A stretch of DNA of 64,000 bases from Watersipora subatra (lineage: Eukaryota > Bryozoa > Gymnolaemata > Cheilostomatida > Watersiporidae), in assembly GCF_963576615.1 (NCBI RefSeq), contig NW_027045370.1:1-64000 (forward strand). The letters run 5' to 3'. Of this stretch, positions 39,851-51,800 are shown piece by piece. Position numbers and translations under genes: made by a program. Within the stretch, counting starts at the first letter, position 1. Each line of letters begins with the position of its first letter. Below the pieces are notes generated by a model that was not told the DNA's origin, did not search any database, and worked only from the letters and a program-made list of their open reading frames with translations.

Positions 39851-41570
39851 AAAACCTCATAATGTAGTCTACCATGTGGTCTTTGAAGCCCTCTGTGATA
39901 CTTGCTTACTTACTCTACAGTTAAACATTGATAATGAGTTGGTACTGTGTGGGTGGAGCATGTTATAGTATTCCCTTTTTTTCCAGTTGGTCAGTTTGAG
40001 AAAACTAATATGTTTCTCAATGACTTCTCATCTAAAGAACTTTGAGTTAAAGGTTATTATTAAGGGAACGCCATTATCAAGCTGTTAGCAGCAGTCAACG
40101 CTTTCCAAAGGCTTTTGTAACTAAACATTTTAAATATTAATAAACAAACAATTTACTTGGCATTTTTTTAGTGATACCAAATAACTGACTCCACTTTCTA
40201 ATTTTGCATTGCGACTGAGTCATGAATTTTGAGCGAGTTTTAAGAACTATCATTGAAATAATACCAGTCGCAGGTGCCAGTTTGCATTTGCTAACTAACG
40301 TTAATAATACACTTGAAACAAACTGCAACTAAACTTGTACTCTTGCATCACCAAATAAGGTAGTTTTGATTTGATAATGTAAGAAATATCTTTCAATGCC
40401 AGATGCGTTTTGAACATCATTTCTATCTATGAACAGAAATCCAATTACTACACCTGGAAGACATCATGTCTATCTATGAACAGGAATCCAATTACTACAC
40501 CTGGAAGACTCTTTACTAACTTAAATCTTTAATTTTTTTATCAAATAATCTTATTCAAAAAATAAACTTATTGAAGAAGATTAATTTTTTAAATATGTAA
40601 ATGTGGTTAAAGTGACATCTTGTTTGTATAATATTAATCTCAACTTTATTTTACTAATTTCAGTTTTTACATTTACATCTTGAGCTCCGAAATAACTGCC
40701 ATAGGTGTGACCGTGACGATAAAAAATCATTACCTTGTAAGGCTGTTAGGGTAAAAACATATTTCTTTAGCAAACCATACCACCCAGGTATCGTTTGGAA
40801 GTATGGCATAAAGCAATGAGCCAGACGTTTGCACGCTTCACAATGCAGGCATGTTGAATTAGATCAAATGTTATGTATATTTAACAGGAGAGTTTTCTCG
40901 CTGTGTCGAGAGCATTCACTCCCTACAAAAACACTCTAGTGAGTTTTTACACACTTAGTGATCAGAACATGAGCCAAGACTATATGTAAAATGTGCACTG
41001 TTTGGAAAGTATCTCACGTTCCATTTTACAGAATACGCAGAGATACTTCACACCTATAACCACTCACACTTCACTAATTTAGTGTTGAGCTCCACTGCTC
41101 CGTTTAAAGTAATCTGCTTCCTCATTAGTATTTTGCAAAACTGTCTTTCACCTTCTTCTAAAAATAATGGTAAGTATTATTTTAATGCCAAAGTAATGGC
41201 ATTAAAATTTCACACACCGACATCACTCAGTTTTCTATGGGTCATCTAATGTATTAAGGTAATTTCAGAGATAGGTTGAAAATATCATACCCTTTCAAGA
41301 GCTTCTGTCTAATTTGCTATTGACAGCAAAATAAAAAATTTCCATACTGCAAGATAAATTTTGAGAAGATATGCAATAAGTCAAATCTTTACTGAATTCA
41401 CGTAAGATACAAGATCCTCAAAAGCTCTAGTATATTTGTATTTGAGTCACTTTGTCTGCAAATATGTAATATTTAGGCCTACTGATAAAGTATAATCTAG
41501 CCACAACTGACTAAGATTTCAGAGCTTTCAGCCACTTAGAAAATAATGTGTATCAGCAATGATATATAAC
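39851..41570. other. Intergenic sequence
   Basis: No gene is recognised. A 57-bp direct repeat (TCTATGAACAGAAATCCAAT and following) occurs twice at about 40423-40510. Confidence 0.5.
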
Positions 41571-41574
41571 CACT

Positions 41575-41724
41575 CCCCATAGATATGGGGGGTAGCCTGG
41601 GCATGGCTCTTGTGGGGATTGGGAGAGATCCATGCCCAGGCTACCCCCTCTCTCCCAATCCCCCACAAGAGCCAGATACCAATGACATATGCCCCCAGGC
41701 TAGGGGGCATATGTCATTGGTATC
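41575..41724. repeat. Cluster of near-perfect hairpins
   Basis: Arm a (41588-41606, GGGGGTAGCCTGGGCATGG) pairs perfectly with a' (41630-41648). Arm b (41607-41627) pairs with b' (41650-41671) with one bulge; the order is a-b-a'-b'. A third hairpin has a perfect 22-bp stem (41675-41696 with 41703-41724) and a 6-nt loop. The GC content is far above the surroundings. Confidence 0.9.
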
Positions 41725-42004
41725 AGTATATAAAGAGTCTTGCTTTCAAGAATACGCTGAAAGAAGCAACAAAAACTGCTTGCTTTGCTAGAGTGAAATG
41801 CATTTTGGTTAATAGACAAACGGCTATTTCTATGATTAGTTTTACTTTTACATGGTAACTTGAAATCATCCATGCTTTAGCCAGAATTTTGCTCATGCTA
41901 GATTCTATTAAATAATCTACCTCAATGCTAAATTTTAATCAACAAACACCAGAGCATATTCAGATATTTTGTTTTTTAAGCTTGATTCCAATGTACATAT
42001 GTTG

Positions 42005-42045
42005 AACCAATGATATACAGCCTGTGGGGCTGTATATCATTGGTT
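42005..42045. repeat. Perfect 18-bp hairpin
   Basis: Arm AACCAATGATATACAGCC, a 5-nt loop, then its exact reverse complement. The ACCAATGAYATA start of the stem is shared with the hairpin at 41675-41724. Confidence 0.9.
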
Positions 42046-44675
42046 GAACTAATGTAAGAAAAATTTACAAAGATATATAATTTGTAATTACTTTCTAACT
42101 TTTCAATTGTTATTTTTTCTTACAAAAAAATTCAAACGAATCAATTCCTAGTTATTTTAACGCATCGTAAAGCAGCATCACCGCCAATGTCAATAAGAAG
42201 AGCCTCCGACTTCATCTTGTAATACATTTACACTCAAAAGCAATAATTATTCATAAATTCGTTAAAAGTTGTCGCCTTTCTCATTTTTAGACCCACGATT
42301 AGCTAGTCGAGCAAGACTTTCATTCAATAGTCTCCGAGCGTTCGAAGGAAGCTAAAGATAAGCTCGGCATGGCGGTTCGTTCCAGTTTCAGTACGAACTA
42401 TTAGCCGTCTGTGATGCTTTGAGAACTAAAACACGAAGCGCTCTGCCATACTAGATTATAAGTTAATTTCCTGTTGATATAGTTCATGGTTTGATAAAAA
42501 AGAACAATTATAACTGCTATAATTGATGTTGCCACTCTTACAACAGCTAAATATGATAGACTTTGGTTACAAAACCAACTTCATAGATAGTTTTCAGGTT
42601 TGATGTTGCATTTTATTAGATATACCTCACTTGTTCTTTTCTCTGACTTTGTAATACCATCGCAAATGCGTATTAAATACCAAATTTATTAACGCGAGAT
42701 AGTTCATGATAGTTGTACTATAAACTATTATAGTTGCAGTAAGCCCATTGACAAATGTACCAACTTTGCAAACGTCTTATGCTCGCACTACTGTCGTTAT
42801 GCATTCGTGCAGCTTTGAATCGTAAAATGGACGGATTTTCACGACTCGTTTCGTAGGTTATCTTTTTAACATTGCAACAATCTGGTTATTGAAATATTTA
42901 TTCTACTAAGAAGCTCAGACAGTTTCTCAACGCTGTTTACTACATGTTCACACATTGAATAAGCAACTATCGACAATCTTGTTTATGCGAAGGCCACTAC
43001 GCAGAGGGGAGATTTCTCAAAAGATATTGGTACGGCCACAGAGAAAGGAGAGACTGATCATGCTCGCGAAAATATTTGAAGCCAGTCTTAAATAACACCT
43101 CAGATGCATTTTAGACTGTTTTATACAGACGGAGGTTCAAAACCGTAGTCAATGCTATCGATATAAATGCAGTTACTGCAAAAGAAATGTTACAAGCTGT
43201 CCTAAATTCTTGAGAAATTTTTTTGTACCAAATATTGGTTTTGCGGAGAAATTATAACAGCAGCAATTAAGAATAGTAATAAGAAAACTTGCTGTTAATT
43301 TCATCTTTTTTCGAGTGTGGAGAATGTTGTTGGAACCAGTTGCACAGAAACATTGTTTTCTGTGGCAGTTATGCATGTTTATGGATATGTTGTATAGGTA
43401 TAATGAAAATATCAAGAAAGTATATCATGCATGATGCGTTATTTAGTTTTATTGCACTGCAAGGCTACCTTTACTTAACCCTAATTTGGATTATTTATTA
43501 CACCAAGACTTCTCACTCACTTATTGGTAGGAAGCAATCTTTGCAGCCCTTCTTGCATGCCCTTGTGCATACTCCTAGATGACTGTTTGCTCTTTTAGAT
43601 TGTCTGTTCTCTTGTTGTGCACATGAAATGCATAATGCTGCTAAGCCGCAATTATTTCATTTATTATAATTAATATATATTAATTTTGTTTGGATATTTT
43701 CCTGCACATCATCGGCATTAGCGCTGTGCTAGTTTATGATAAAAGGGGCATCAAAATACATAAAGTGATAAGTCTGGAGCACAAGCCTATTGATGATCAC
43801 AAGTCTCTGACTGACCTAGAGTGATTTTCACAAATCCTAAAACAAAGGTGCACACACTCCACAACTGAATTTGAATCAAATGACAACATTGGTGAAATGA
43901 ATGATAAAATGAAATTACATAGGCATTAAAATCCAACCATATCACCATCTATTCCAGTCTATGTTCAACCTGATATAATTGTGTTATTATATTAATATTG
44001 TTTTGAAGCATTAAAATAATGGTATACCTATAATAAAAAGTGACTCAATTGATGAACGCTATTAGCAAACTAGCACGCTAGTAATAAAGTGATGACTTTC
44101 CCTTATGTAGCCTTATGTACCCTTATGTAGCCTTATGTACCTTATGTATGGAGGAACAACAAACTGGTTTAGTCAAGTTTATGTTTATATTTAGTTTTTA
44201 ATGTAGCAGGCTCATGGACTCATAGCTCCCTTTCTACCATTCAATGTTGTGGGCTACATACAAAACTTTGATGTAGTTGCTGAAAAATCATTGTAATTGC
44301 GCCAAAAATTAGAGTGGCTGAGTCCGTTAGGCTGTATCATATTTTTTAATTTCTATTTAAGAAAAGTTTTTTGTTGGTATGCTAATTTTTTAAAAGAAAA
44401 ATAACTTGTTTACTTTGGATTAAATAGCTCACCACGATAATCAGATAACGGGAAAGATCACCCTCCGTTCTAGCTGTGTGATAAATAAAAATGACTAATA
44501 ATAAAGCACCATGAACAATATACTTGCAGTAAAAACATTTTGTACACTTTCTTGAGAGTAACATAGCAAATTTTTCTAAAACTGCTAATATTCATAATAA
44601 GTAGGTTTAAAAGTACCACCCGCTAAATGAGATTCTTCGTAACACCATCAGCTCGGTCAACAAGCTATACATCCA
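42046..44675. other. Intergenic sequence
   Basis: No gene is recognised. A short tandem repeat of CCTTATGTAGCCTTATGTAC lies at about 44100-44150. Confidence 0.45.
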
Positions 44676-44679
44676 AAAT

Positions 44680-44702
44680 GACTAGGGACTAGTCCCCTAG
44701 TC
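44680..44702. repeat. Near-palindrome GACTAGGG/CCCTAGTC
   Basis: GACTAGGGACTAGTCCCCTAGTC is self-complementary apart from one base, and GACTAGG recurs at 44708 and 44766. Confidence 0.75.
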
Positions 44703-45580
44703 CAAGTGACTAGGGGAATTGGTCATCTACTTTGGACCATCTGGTGACTAAGACTGTCATAAAGGTGACTAGGTAGACTGGTGGCTGTTAGCTTTCTCCT
44801 TAAAATTTTTCACTCTTGTCTCACTCTCTACTACAATCAAGTACTAATCCCGCATAATATTTAAGCTGTTTCTTTGGAGCAAACTGTTTGGTAAGGGCCA
44901 ATCACTAATTGAGCTGCTAACCAAATCACATTGTTAGTAACTATTTCTATTTAACTGAAAAATTTGGGAGTATAAAATTCAGATGCAATTTTTTTGGTGT
45001 AACTACTACTGAAAATGCACTGCTAGTCAGCTCAGTCGAGTGTTATACTGCTAGAGTCCTGCCAGGATCACATAGTTAGCAGCCGTTACAATCATCAAAA
45101 GCGCACATTGGAAATGAAATTAAACAGCAACATCAAGAGGCTGCAGTCAATGTGTACAATGATCGGGATCACACCATTTTTTTTGCTTCAATATAAACAT
45201 GTATAGTATAAACAAATTATAGCAGCACTGGGTTACACATGATAGCTCTTGCGTGACACCTCAGGTAGTGTGGTTACTTTAGATAGAAGTTCCATGTTAT
45301 TCAGTTATTTGAATATGCAGTTCCAATTGTACCAACCGGAGCTCCAACTAGCATAAACTTAATAATCGTAGAAGAAATAAAAGTTCTCTGATCTAAGACA
45401 GCCTATTGTGGTGGCTGTGACATTTTATGCTGAAAGAATTTGGCCAATGTTTGACAGATTTATCAACGATTTTAGGATGCACTGGTCAGTGGAAATTGCT
45501 GGCCTTGTTTTTCCCTTTGACGCTATTAGTTGCAACTCCGCTTTATCGGGTATTGCCATTAGCTGCAGCATCAATGGCCG

Positions 45581-46370
45581 TTGCTAACAGTCCTGTATTC
45601 CCTAGTTGCAAGTTGGGGCGGCTAATGTTAGGCAACTAGTTATGTAATGTATGGCGGTGTTAGCCCCAACAGGTTTCTTTCATTTAGGGCCTCAACCGGG
45701 CATCTCATGTGAAGTTTTAAAAATTTTTACCAGAAAGTATAAACATTTTTTCTATTATTTGAGATTTGTTTGTTTTCGGTGATGTGACTGCCAGGACATT
45801 TTCAGATTAAAATAAGCTAAACTTGATTGCAGTTAAAAGAAATGCTCAAAAGAGAAATATATCTTTTTCTTTTAAGCATTTCAACATCAACAAAGATCAA
45901 TTTTGCCGATTTTATTTCAAGTTCATCCGAAGGTTTCTACGCTTTCGTTGGGCCATTGCCAAGCGGATGTTTGTTAAAACTTGGCCTTTTGCAAACCTTT
46001 ATAAAGTCGTTAAGAAGAATATATTGTCGATGATAATAATGACGCCCAAAAACTATTAAAAGCTAACGTTTATCTCTATCGCATGGAATAAAGTGATATT
46101 ATACAGCGATAAAAACGGTTCCCGTAGTCGTTGGGCAAATAACTGTTCCAGTTAATGATGTTGAGGTCGAGTTATCTAAAGCAATTTATCATTGCGTGAA
46201 AACGAACCAAACAAATCCGTTCGAGTTAACCAAGTGTTCGTGATAAAATTTTACATTTTATCCGAGAGCGAGTTATTCGAGTTTGACTGTACTTAGCCGC
46301 CAAAATTTCTTAAAAAGTTGGGGTGGCTCAGCCGGCCAGTCGCCCCAGGGAATACGGGCCTGGTTGCTAA
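45581..46370. mobile_element. MITE-like element with inverted ends
   Basis: The left end (TTGCTAACAGTCCTGTATTC) is an imperfect inverted repeat of the right end (46310-46370, GGGAATACGGGCCTGG on the plus strand). The interior (45745-45850, TGACTGCCAGGACATTTTCA) is related to both arms of the foldback element at 55012-55720. The right part carries GTTCGAGTTA/GAGTTATTCGAG motifs common in Tc1-like MITEs. No transposase is seen. Confidence 0.45.
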
Positions 46371-46454
46371 GTACGTCAAGGTTACTATGTTCTTCCTTAA
46401 GCCCGGTCAGCATCTTTCTCTACCAGCCCTGGCCTCTCACTCTCTGTTATTGAT

Positions 46455-46960
46455 ATGTATTACCCTATCACCAACAACTCACTTAACAACATAAAATCAG
46501 ACCTCATGTTGAGGAGAGATGACTTAATCTTATTGGCCTCTGGTTGCCTCACAATCTTATCCTGCATTAGTAGCTATTCCGTCTGGCCAAAACTTTTACA
46601 CTTGAATCTGACTTCAAAACTACAGCTAGAACCCATTTCCTTGGTTTTGCAGGAGAGAAAGATGCTTCACTTGCTTCACACTCCGATATTGTGGGCTCTA
46701 CTTTACTGTAGTTACTTGCGGTCTTTTTTGCACTCCTTTGTCCAGTGCTCCTTGGCTCCGCACTTGTAGTCAGTGCAGGGAAAATAGTTGGTGCAGTGGT
46801 TTGCAGAATAACTTAAAAAATGCACCACAAGGCCTACATTTTTTTACTGCCTTAGTTTTTTTACCTTTCCTATTGCCTTGCTCTTGCCAGCCATGTTGTT
46901 CAGTGGGCTGCTAAAACTGTCTGAGAGTTTTACTTTTTATAACACCTAATACGCATTTGT
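46455..46960 (-). pseudogene. Possible gag zinc-knuckle relic of an LTR retroelement
   Basis: On the minus strand a stretch ends KCGAKEHWTKECKKDRK, which has the spacing of the last three ligands of a CCHC knuckle, with the first cysteine displaced. It is preceded by basic, broken reading frames. This is a weak call. It may be part of a decayed Ty3/gypsy-type element. Confidence 0.25.
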
Positions 46961-48371
46961 TTCTCCACAGCGCCATCTCAGTGATTTCTATTCTCTTTAA
47001 AACCTGTGGTGTTTTACACGATGCTGTAATGGGTAGAACCACAAATTAAAATGTCATCTAATAAGTAGTGCCTTCAAAACTATTAGCTATTTAATGGCTT
47101 TATGGAAATGCTTCAACTGAACAAATTATTTGAGGATATTTGTCTAAAGCAAATACATTCTTATGGTGCAAAAAATGTATTGATAAATCGATTTTTCACC
47201 CAACTTAACCTGCCAAAACTCAGAATTGTATAGTTTTGGAGACATGGCACCACTAGACAACCGACAATATGTCTGAAATCCTATGTAGCAGGTGAATTAA
47301 CACTAATTAAAATTGGTTACCTTTATATACATCAATCTTACCACCAGCTTTTGAGGCTGTTTTGAAGCTTGAACAACAGTCAGTAGGTTTTTTCTGCTGT
47401 CTTAATGACCTTTCAGCAAGCATATTATTAAGCGCTCTTGCCCTTTGGGTTCTCAATCTCTGCTATGGACTTTGGGGAACACTATCTGACAAACTTATCA
47501 CTGCTCTTAAATTCATGTTAAATATACCAAGCATTGTACAAGACTATCAAATACATAGGAAACTTTCCAATAATGTGAATTTTGTTGCAAGTCAACCTTT
47601 AAAAGATTATACCTGACACCTTATAAAATGCACGCGGGAGAATCGATAGTTTGATCTGGACACAGTATTTACTTTACTGTCTATGCAACAAATCTTTCTT
47701 TATATCATTTAAGGCTATAGCTAGAGCAAATTATCTCTTTTTTACTATCAACAGAATTCAACATTTTTAATTTGATTTCCTAAAAACTATCACAATCAAT
47801 GCATTACTTTCGCAAGGCTAATCTGGGGTTTGGAGCCTAAGCTTATACAATGCAGCCGAGCATGTAGAAAGACATGCATATGTAACACTCAGCATTAGAT
47901 TTCACTACAGCTACGCCTCAGCAAAAATATATTTTAATACTTTTAAAAAGCTATCTTGATGTTTGCAGTAATACACTACCAAAGCTTTGGTTGCCATGGC
48001 ATACACGAAACATGTCCTGAACAATTCTATGAACTTGAATAATTGCACAAATACATTTATGTTGGAGGAAGCGGTGCTTATCTCTTTGTAAACATGTTTA
48101 CGAGACTACGAAACATAAGCTAGTCAAATTCAGATTAATATGAACATGATTGAAATCTTTATTGTAATGTTGTTTAGTAAATGCTGAAAATATGTTTTTG
48201 TATCCTTCATAGTTCTCTGCATAAACATTTCTGCAATCGTTATCTACAGTCTTGTAACTGCTTATGAATGGTTACTATTACATATGTTTCTACACATTGA
48301 ACAGGTGTGTTTTTGTTTTATATGGTTAGTGGATATTTTCATATATTCATTCTTTTTTAAGTGTGTAGCAG
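46961..48371. other. Region upstream of HECW
   Basis: No gene is recognised. The HECW promoter and any 5' non-coding exon would lie here or further upstream. A splice acceptor (GTGTGTAGCAG, ending 48371) suggests that the first coding exon has a spliced 5' leader. Confidence 0.45.
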
Positions 48372-48417
48372 TCTAGAGGGAAGACTCCCAACTTGCTGAT
48401 TAAATTCAGAAGTCCTG

Positions 48418-48811
48418 ATGGCAGCTGTTATAATTAAAGTACATCATCAGAAATCTTCTTCATTGGAAAATCTGCCAACAACGAGCGGTCATAATGCCAG
48501 ACCTCAATCTACATCATGTGAACCCTCAATGAGTCGTCCCATGCTCCTCTCAACTGAGAACTATGGTAGCTCGAAAGACGATGCTGTTAATTTGATTGGC
48601 TACCGACAGATAACTGCAAATAACTCGATGACAAACAATGCGAGGTGGCACTCTGATACAAACCTAGCCACGAATCCATATCATTCAGAATCGAAGCTAT
48701 TGGTTAATAAAACAGAAGTTGATATAAATGATGAGGAAGCTAGTCTAACCATTTATTGGGACATTAAAGCGAACGTTTCTGCCAAAGACTGGATTGGTCT
48801 TTACAAAACCA
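48418..48811 (+). CDS. HECW: HECW exon 1 (start codon, N-terminal domain)
   Basis: The start is chosen because an in-frame TGA lies at 48397-48399 and no earlier ATG follows it. The first 100 residues are Ser/Asn-rich. WDIKANVSAKDWIGLYKT at the end matches the vertebrate WDIKEEVDPSDWIGLY. It ends ACC A|GTAAGA, phase 1. Confidence 0.85.
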
Positions 48812-51800
48812 GTAAGAATTTTTGTAGAAGTTATACATCATGACATAAAGCATTAATGCATTATTTTTATGTGAGCATGTTATACCATTAGGATTTTGGT
48901 TATTATTATGATTTTATAGTTATACTTTTATGTAGGTTAGTACACTTTCTCGGAAAGGTAGGGGATTGTAAAAAGAAGTCAATTTGTGAATGTAATGTCT
49001 TCTCTTGAAAAACAGACGCGCTCATGCATGATAGATCGAAAAAAAACTGTTTATCTATATTCTATAGTTTTGACCGTCAATGTTGTTCGATTCACGTAGA
49101 GTAATGTTTTTAGGCTACTAATGTCTGGTTGATGTTGCTGGTTGGAAAGAGGTTACAGAAGCTTGAGCTTTTGCTATTATGTTTCCTGAACGCTTATCTG
49201 TAGGTCATAGTCATATTTTCTGTAACAGAGTGTTTTAAAATGGTCTTTGTCGAGTACCTAGCAATGTATCTAAATTTAAAGGACCAAGCTATGAAGGTTA
49301 TTGCAGCCTGAGCATTTAGGAATTGATGTCAGCAACCTTCCACTCATGATAAAATGCATCTAACATTTATCCACAGTTAAACTGGCATATCCTCTGTTAT
49401 ATTTAGATCAAGCTCATCCTGGAAAATGGCTTGACTACAGGAATCGTGGCGTGAGTGGCAGCAAAAAAGGAGATCTTGTCTGGCCTTTTAATAGAATAGC
49501 CTCCGTCTTCACAGAACGTATGTTCATATTCAGTCCGCTTCCTACTCCTATGCTTTCTTCAAACTTGTGCACAATCTGACACAATTGTTTTAAAAATACA
49601 GATAGATCTTCAGCATAACATGAATAAAATATTTATCTTTATGTACACAAATTAATTTTTTAATATTACGTAGATTTCTTTTACATTATACCACTAGATT
49701 ACATAGATACTAAGTATTTTACTCCGTTCGTGTTATATCTCCTAGCTGAAACAAGAATATGTTTTCGGTATTACCATGGTAACACTGGGAATCTGAGAGC
49801 TGTTACAGAGCCAATTCTTGTCAGGAATTCTTTGGCCTCTTCTTCTGGTGTAAGAGATAAGTTTTCTGTTTACATTAACCTATTGTTGAGATCTCACTAT
49901 AGCGATAAGAGGATGTACCCAGCACCTTCAAGGTTGCTACATACAATTTTGTTGTAGAGTGGTCTATGGCGTCAGACATCCATGGACAGTGAGGCAGAAA
50001 TAGTGCATCTAGCAATCGAAAGTAGGCTAACTGTTGCTAGGCTGTCTGCTTGCTTACATGTAGTGTCATAATGTTACTCACGAGTCAAGTCGTTGTGGTC
50101 ACTTTCTGACTGCTGTCATTGGACTGTTTGTTTATCAGGTGTTGTTCTTCAGCATTTAAAATGTTTTCACTAGCGTAGTGATAACATGTTTGAAGGCATA
50201 AAATACACTTTGTCAAGATCATGCATAATCTCTAAGATCCATTGTATGCAGACATTGAGGCTACTCATGTGAGAAAGGGCATGTTCTTCAATCCTGACCC
50301 TTATGTAAAAATACGAGTAGAGCCAGGACAGGATAGGTCTCAACCTGCTCTCTCTTACCACTACAAGGATTTTAGGACATCTGTTTGCGACAATACAACT
50401 GAGCCAAGGTGGCACAATGAGGTACATTCTTGTAGTACATGTATTTGAAATAGACTATTACTGTTAAAAATATAAATTTCTCTTCAAATTGGATTACAGT
50501 CAAATAGCATTTGAATACTGTCCAACTCCGTAGAGCATTTAAAAAAAATGATGATATTCAAATGAATATACCGTAATACCTCTATTTGAATGCTATGTCG
50601 CTCTATTTTTCAACCCTTCCACTACAGTGGCATTTTATTAGAAGTGATGTTCAAATAGACGGTTACGTTGTATTTTTCAACCCTTTTATATTGGCTTCTA
50701 TTAGAGGTGCCGTTTAAATCAATGTGGTGTTATAATATAGGTTTTACAGTAGTTTCCTAAATGACAACTCCATCTAGCTCAATAGAGCATTTAGAAACAT
50801 TAATTAACTTAAATGTAGCTTTACAGTTGACAGTCCCATGCAACATAGTAGAGGATTTCAAAACATCTCTCTAACCTGCTTCTAAAGTTGCAGTGATTTT
50901 CCAATAACTGATTCGATGATGGAGCAGGTGGGCTATCCAATGTTGGTTCAGCAAGAAATTAGTTTATGGCAGTAGTAGGTTCACTAAAAATGCCTGCCAA
51001 ATTGAATACAACTAGTATGTAACATGGCTGGAGTACACAATGTTCTACCAAATTATTATATTAAAACAATGCTTCTGTGAACTTGTTAAACAATTTACTG
51101 CAATTGTCCTGAGAAATCTATCGGCATCATCCTTACCGGCATCAGTTTTGGTCAGAGAGTGTCTTGTATAATTTTTTTATAGCGGAAGGATTTAATTTTT
51201 GAAACAGAATATGCATAAAGGCTGAATATGCGTTTCTTTTCAATGTCTGTGATGCACATCATAAAAGAGAGAACCGGAATTTTTCATTCAATATTCTTGT
51301 GTTTTCTTTTTTGCCTCCAGACTTGCAAGCCATCTGCTTTCCTAAAATGACTATCCACTAGTTTTTACTAAACTGAAAAACTCTGGTTTACACTGGTTAT
51401 AATATAATGCATAGCATTATATACATGATATAGCATTATGTACATGATATAGCACGAAAGCGCACATGGTATAAATTGTCAAATGGTACAAATTCGGCTA
51501 TTAATTGGAACACATGAATAGTATCTTGGTAATCTACATAGAATGTTAGTCACTATTCAAAATTACTGCCTCAAGGATCTTATCCTGATGTGTAGACCAG
51601 AGCAAGCCAGTCATCTGTATGGCTGATTTTTTTACTTACAAGAGACTTCCAGGAGATCTTTACTGATCATTGATGCAAGCATAACTAGTTTCTAGCATCG
51701 TGTGGGGTTATTACACGTTGACTTTCAAGTCTTCTCAGTCATGAAAAGAAGGAGCAACATCCAAATATGCTAGTTGTAGCGTAAAGCTAGTACAGTTCAT

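Noticed and set aside
45427-45639. 70-codon hydrophobic frame near 45.5 kb
   Set aside because: It overlaps the end of a MITE-like element and shows no recognisable similarity or splice context.
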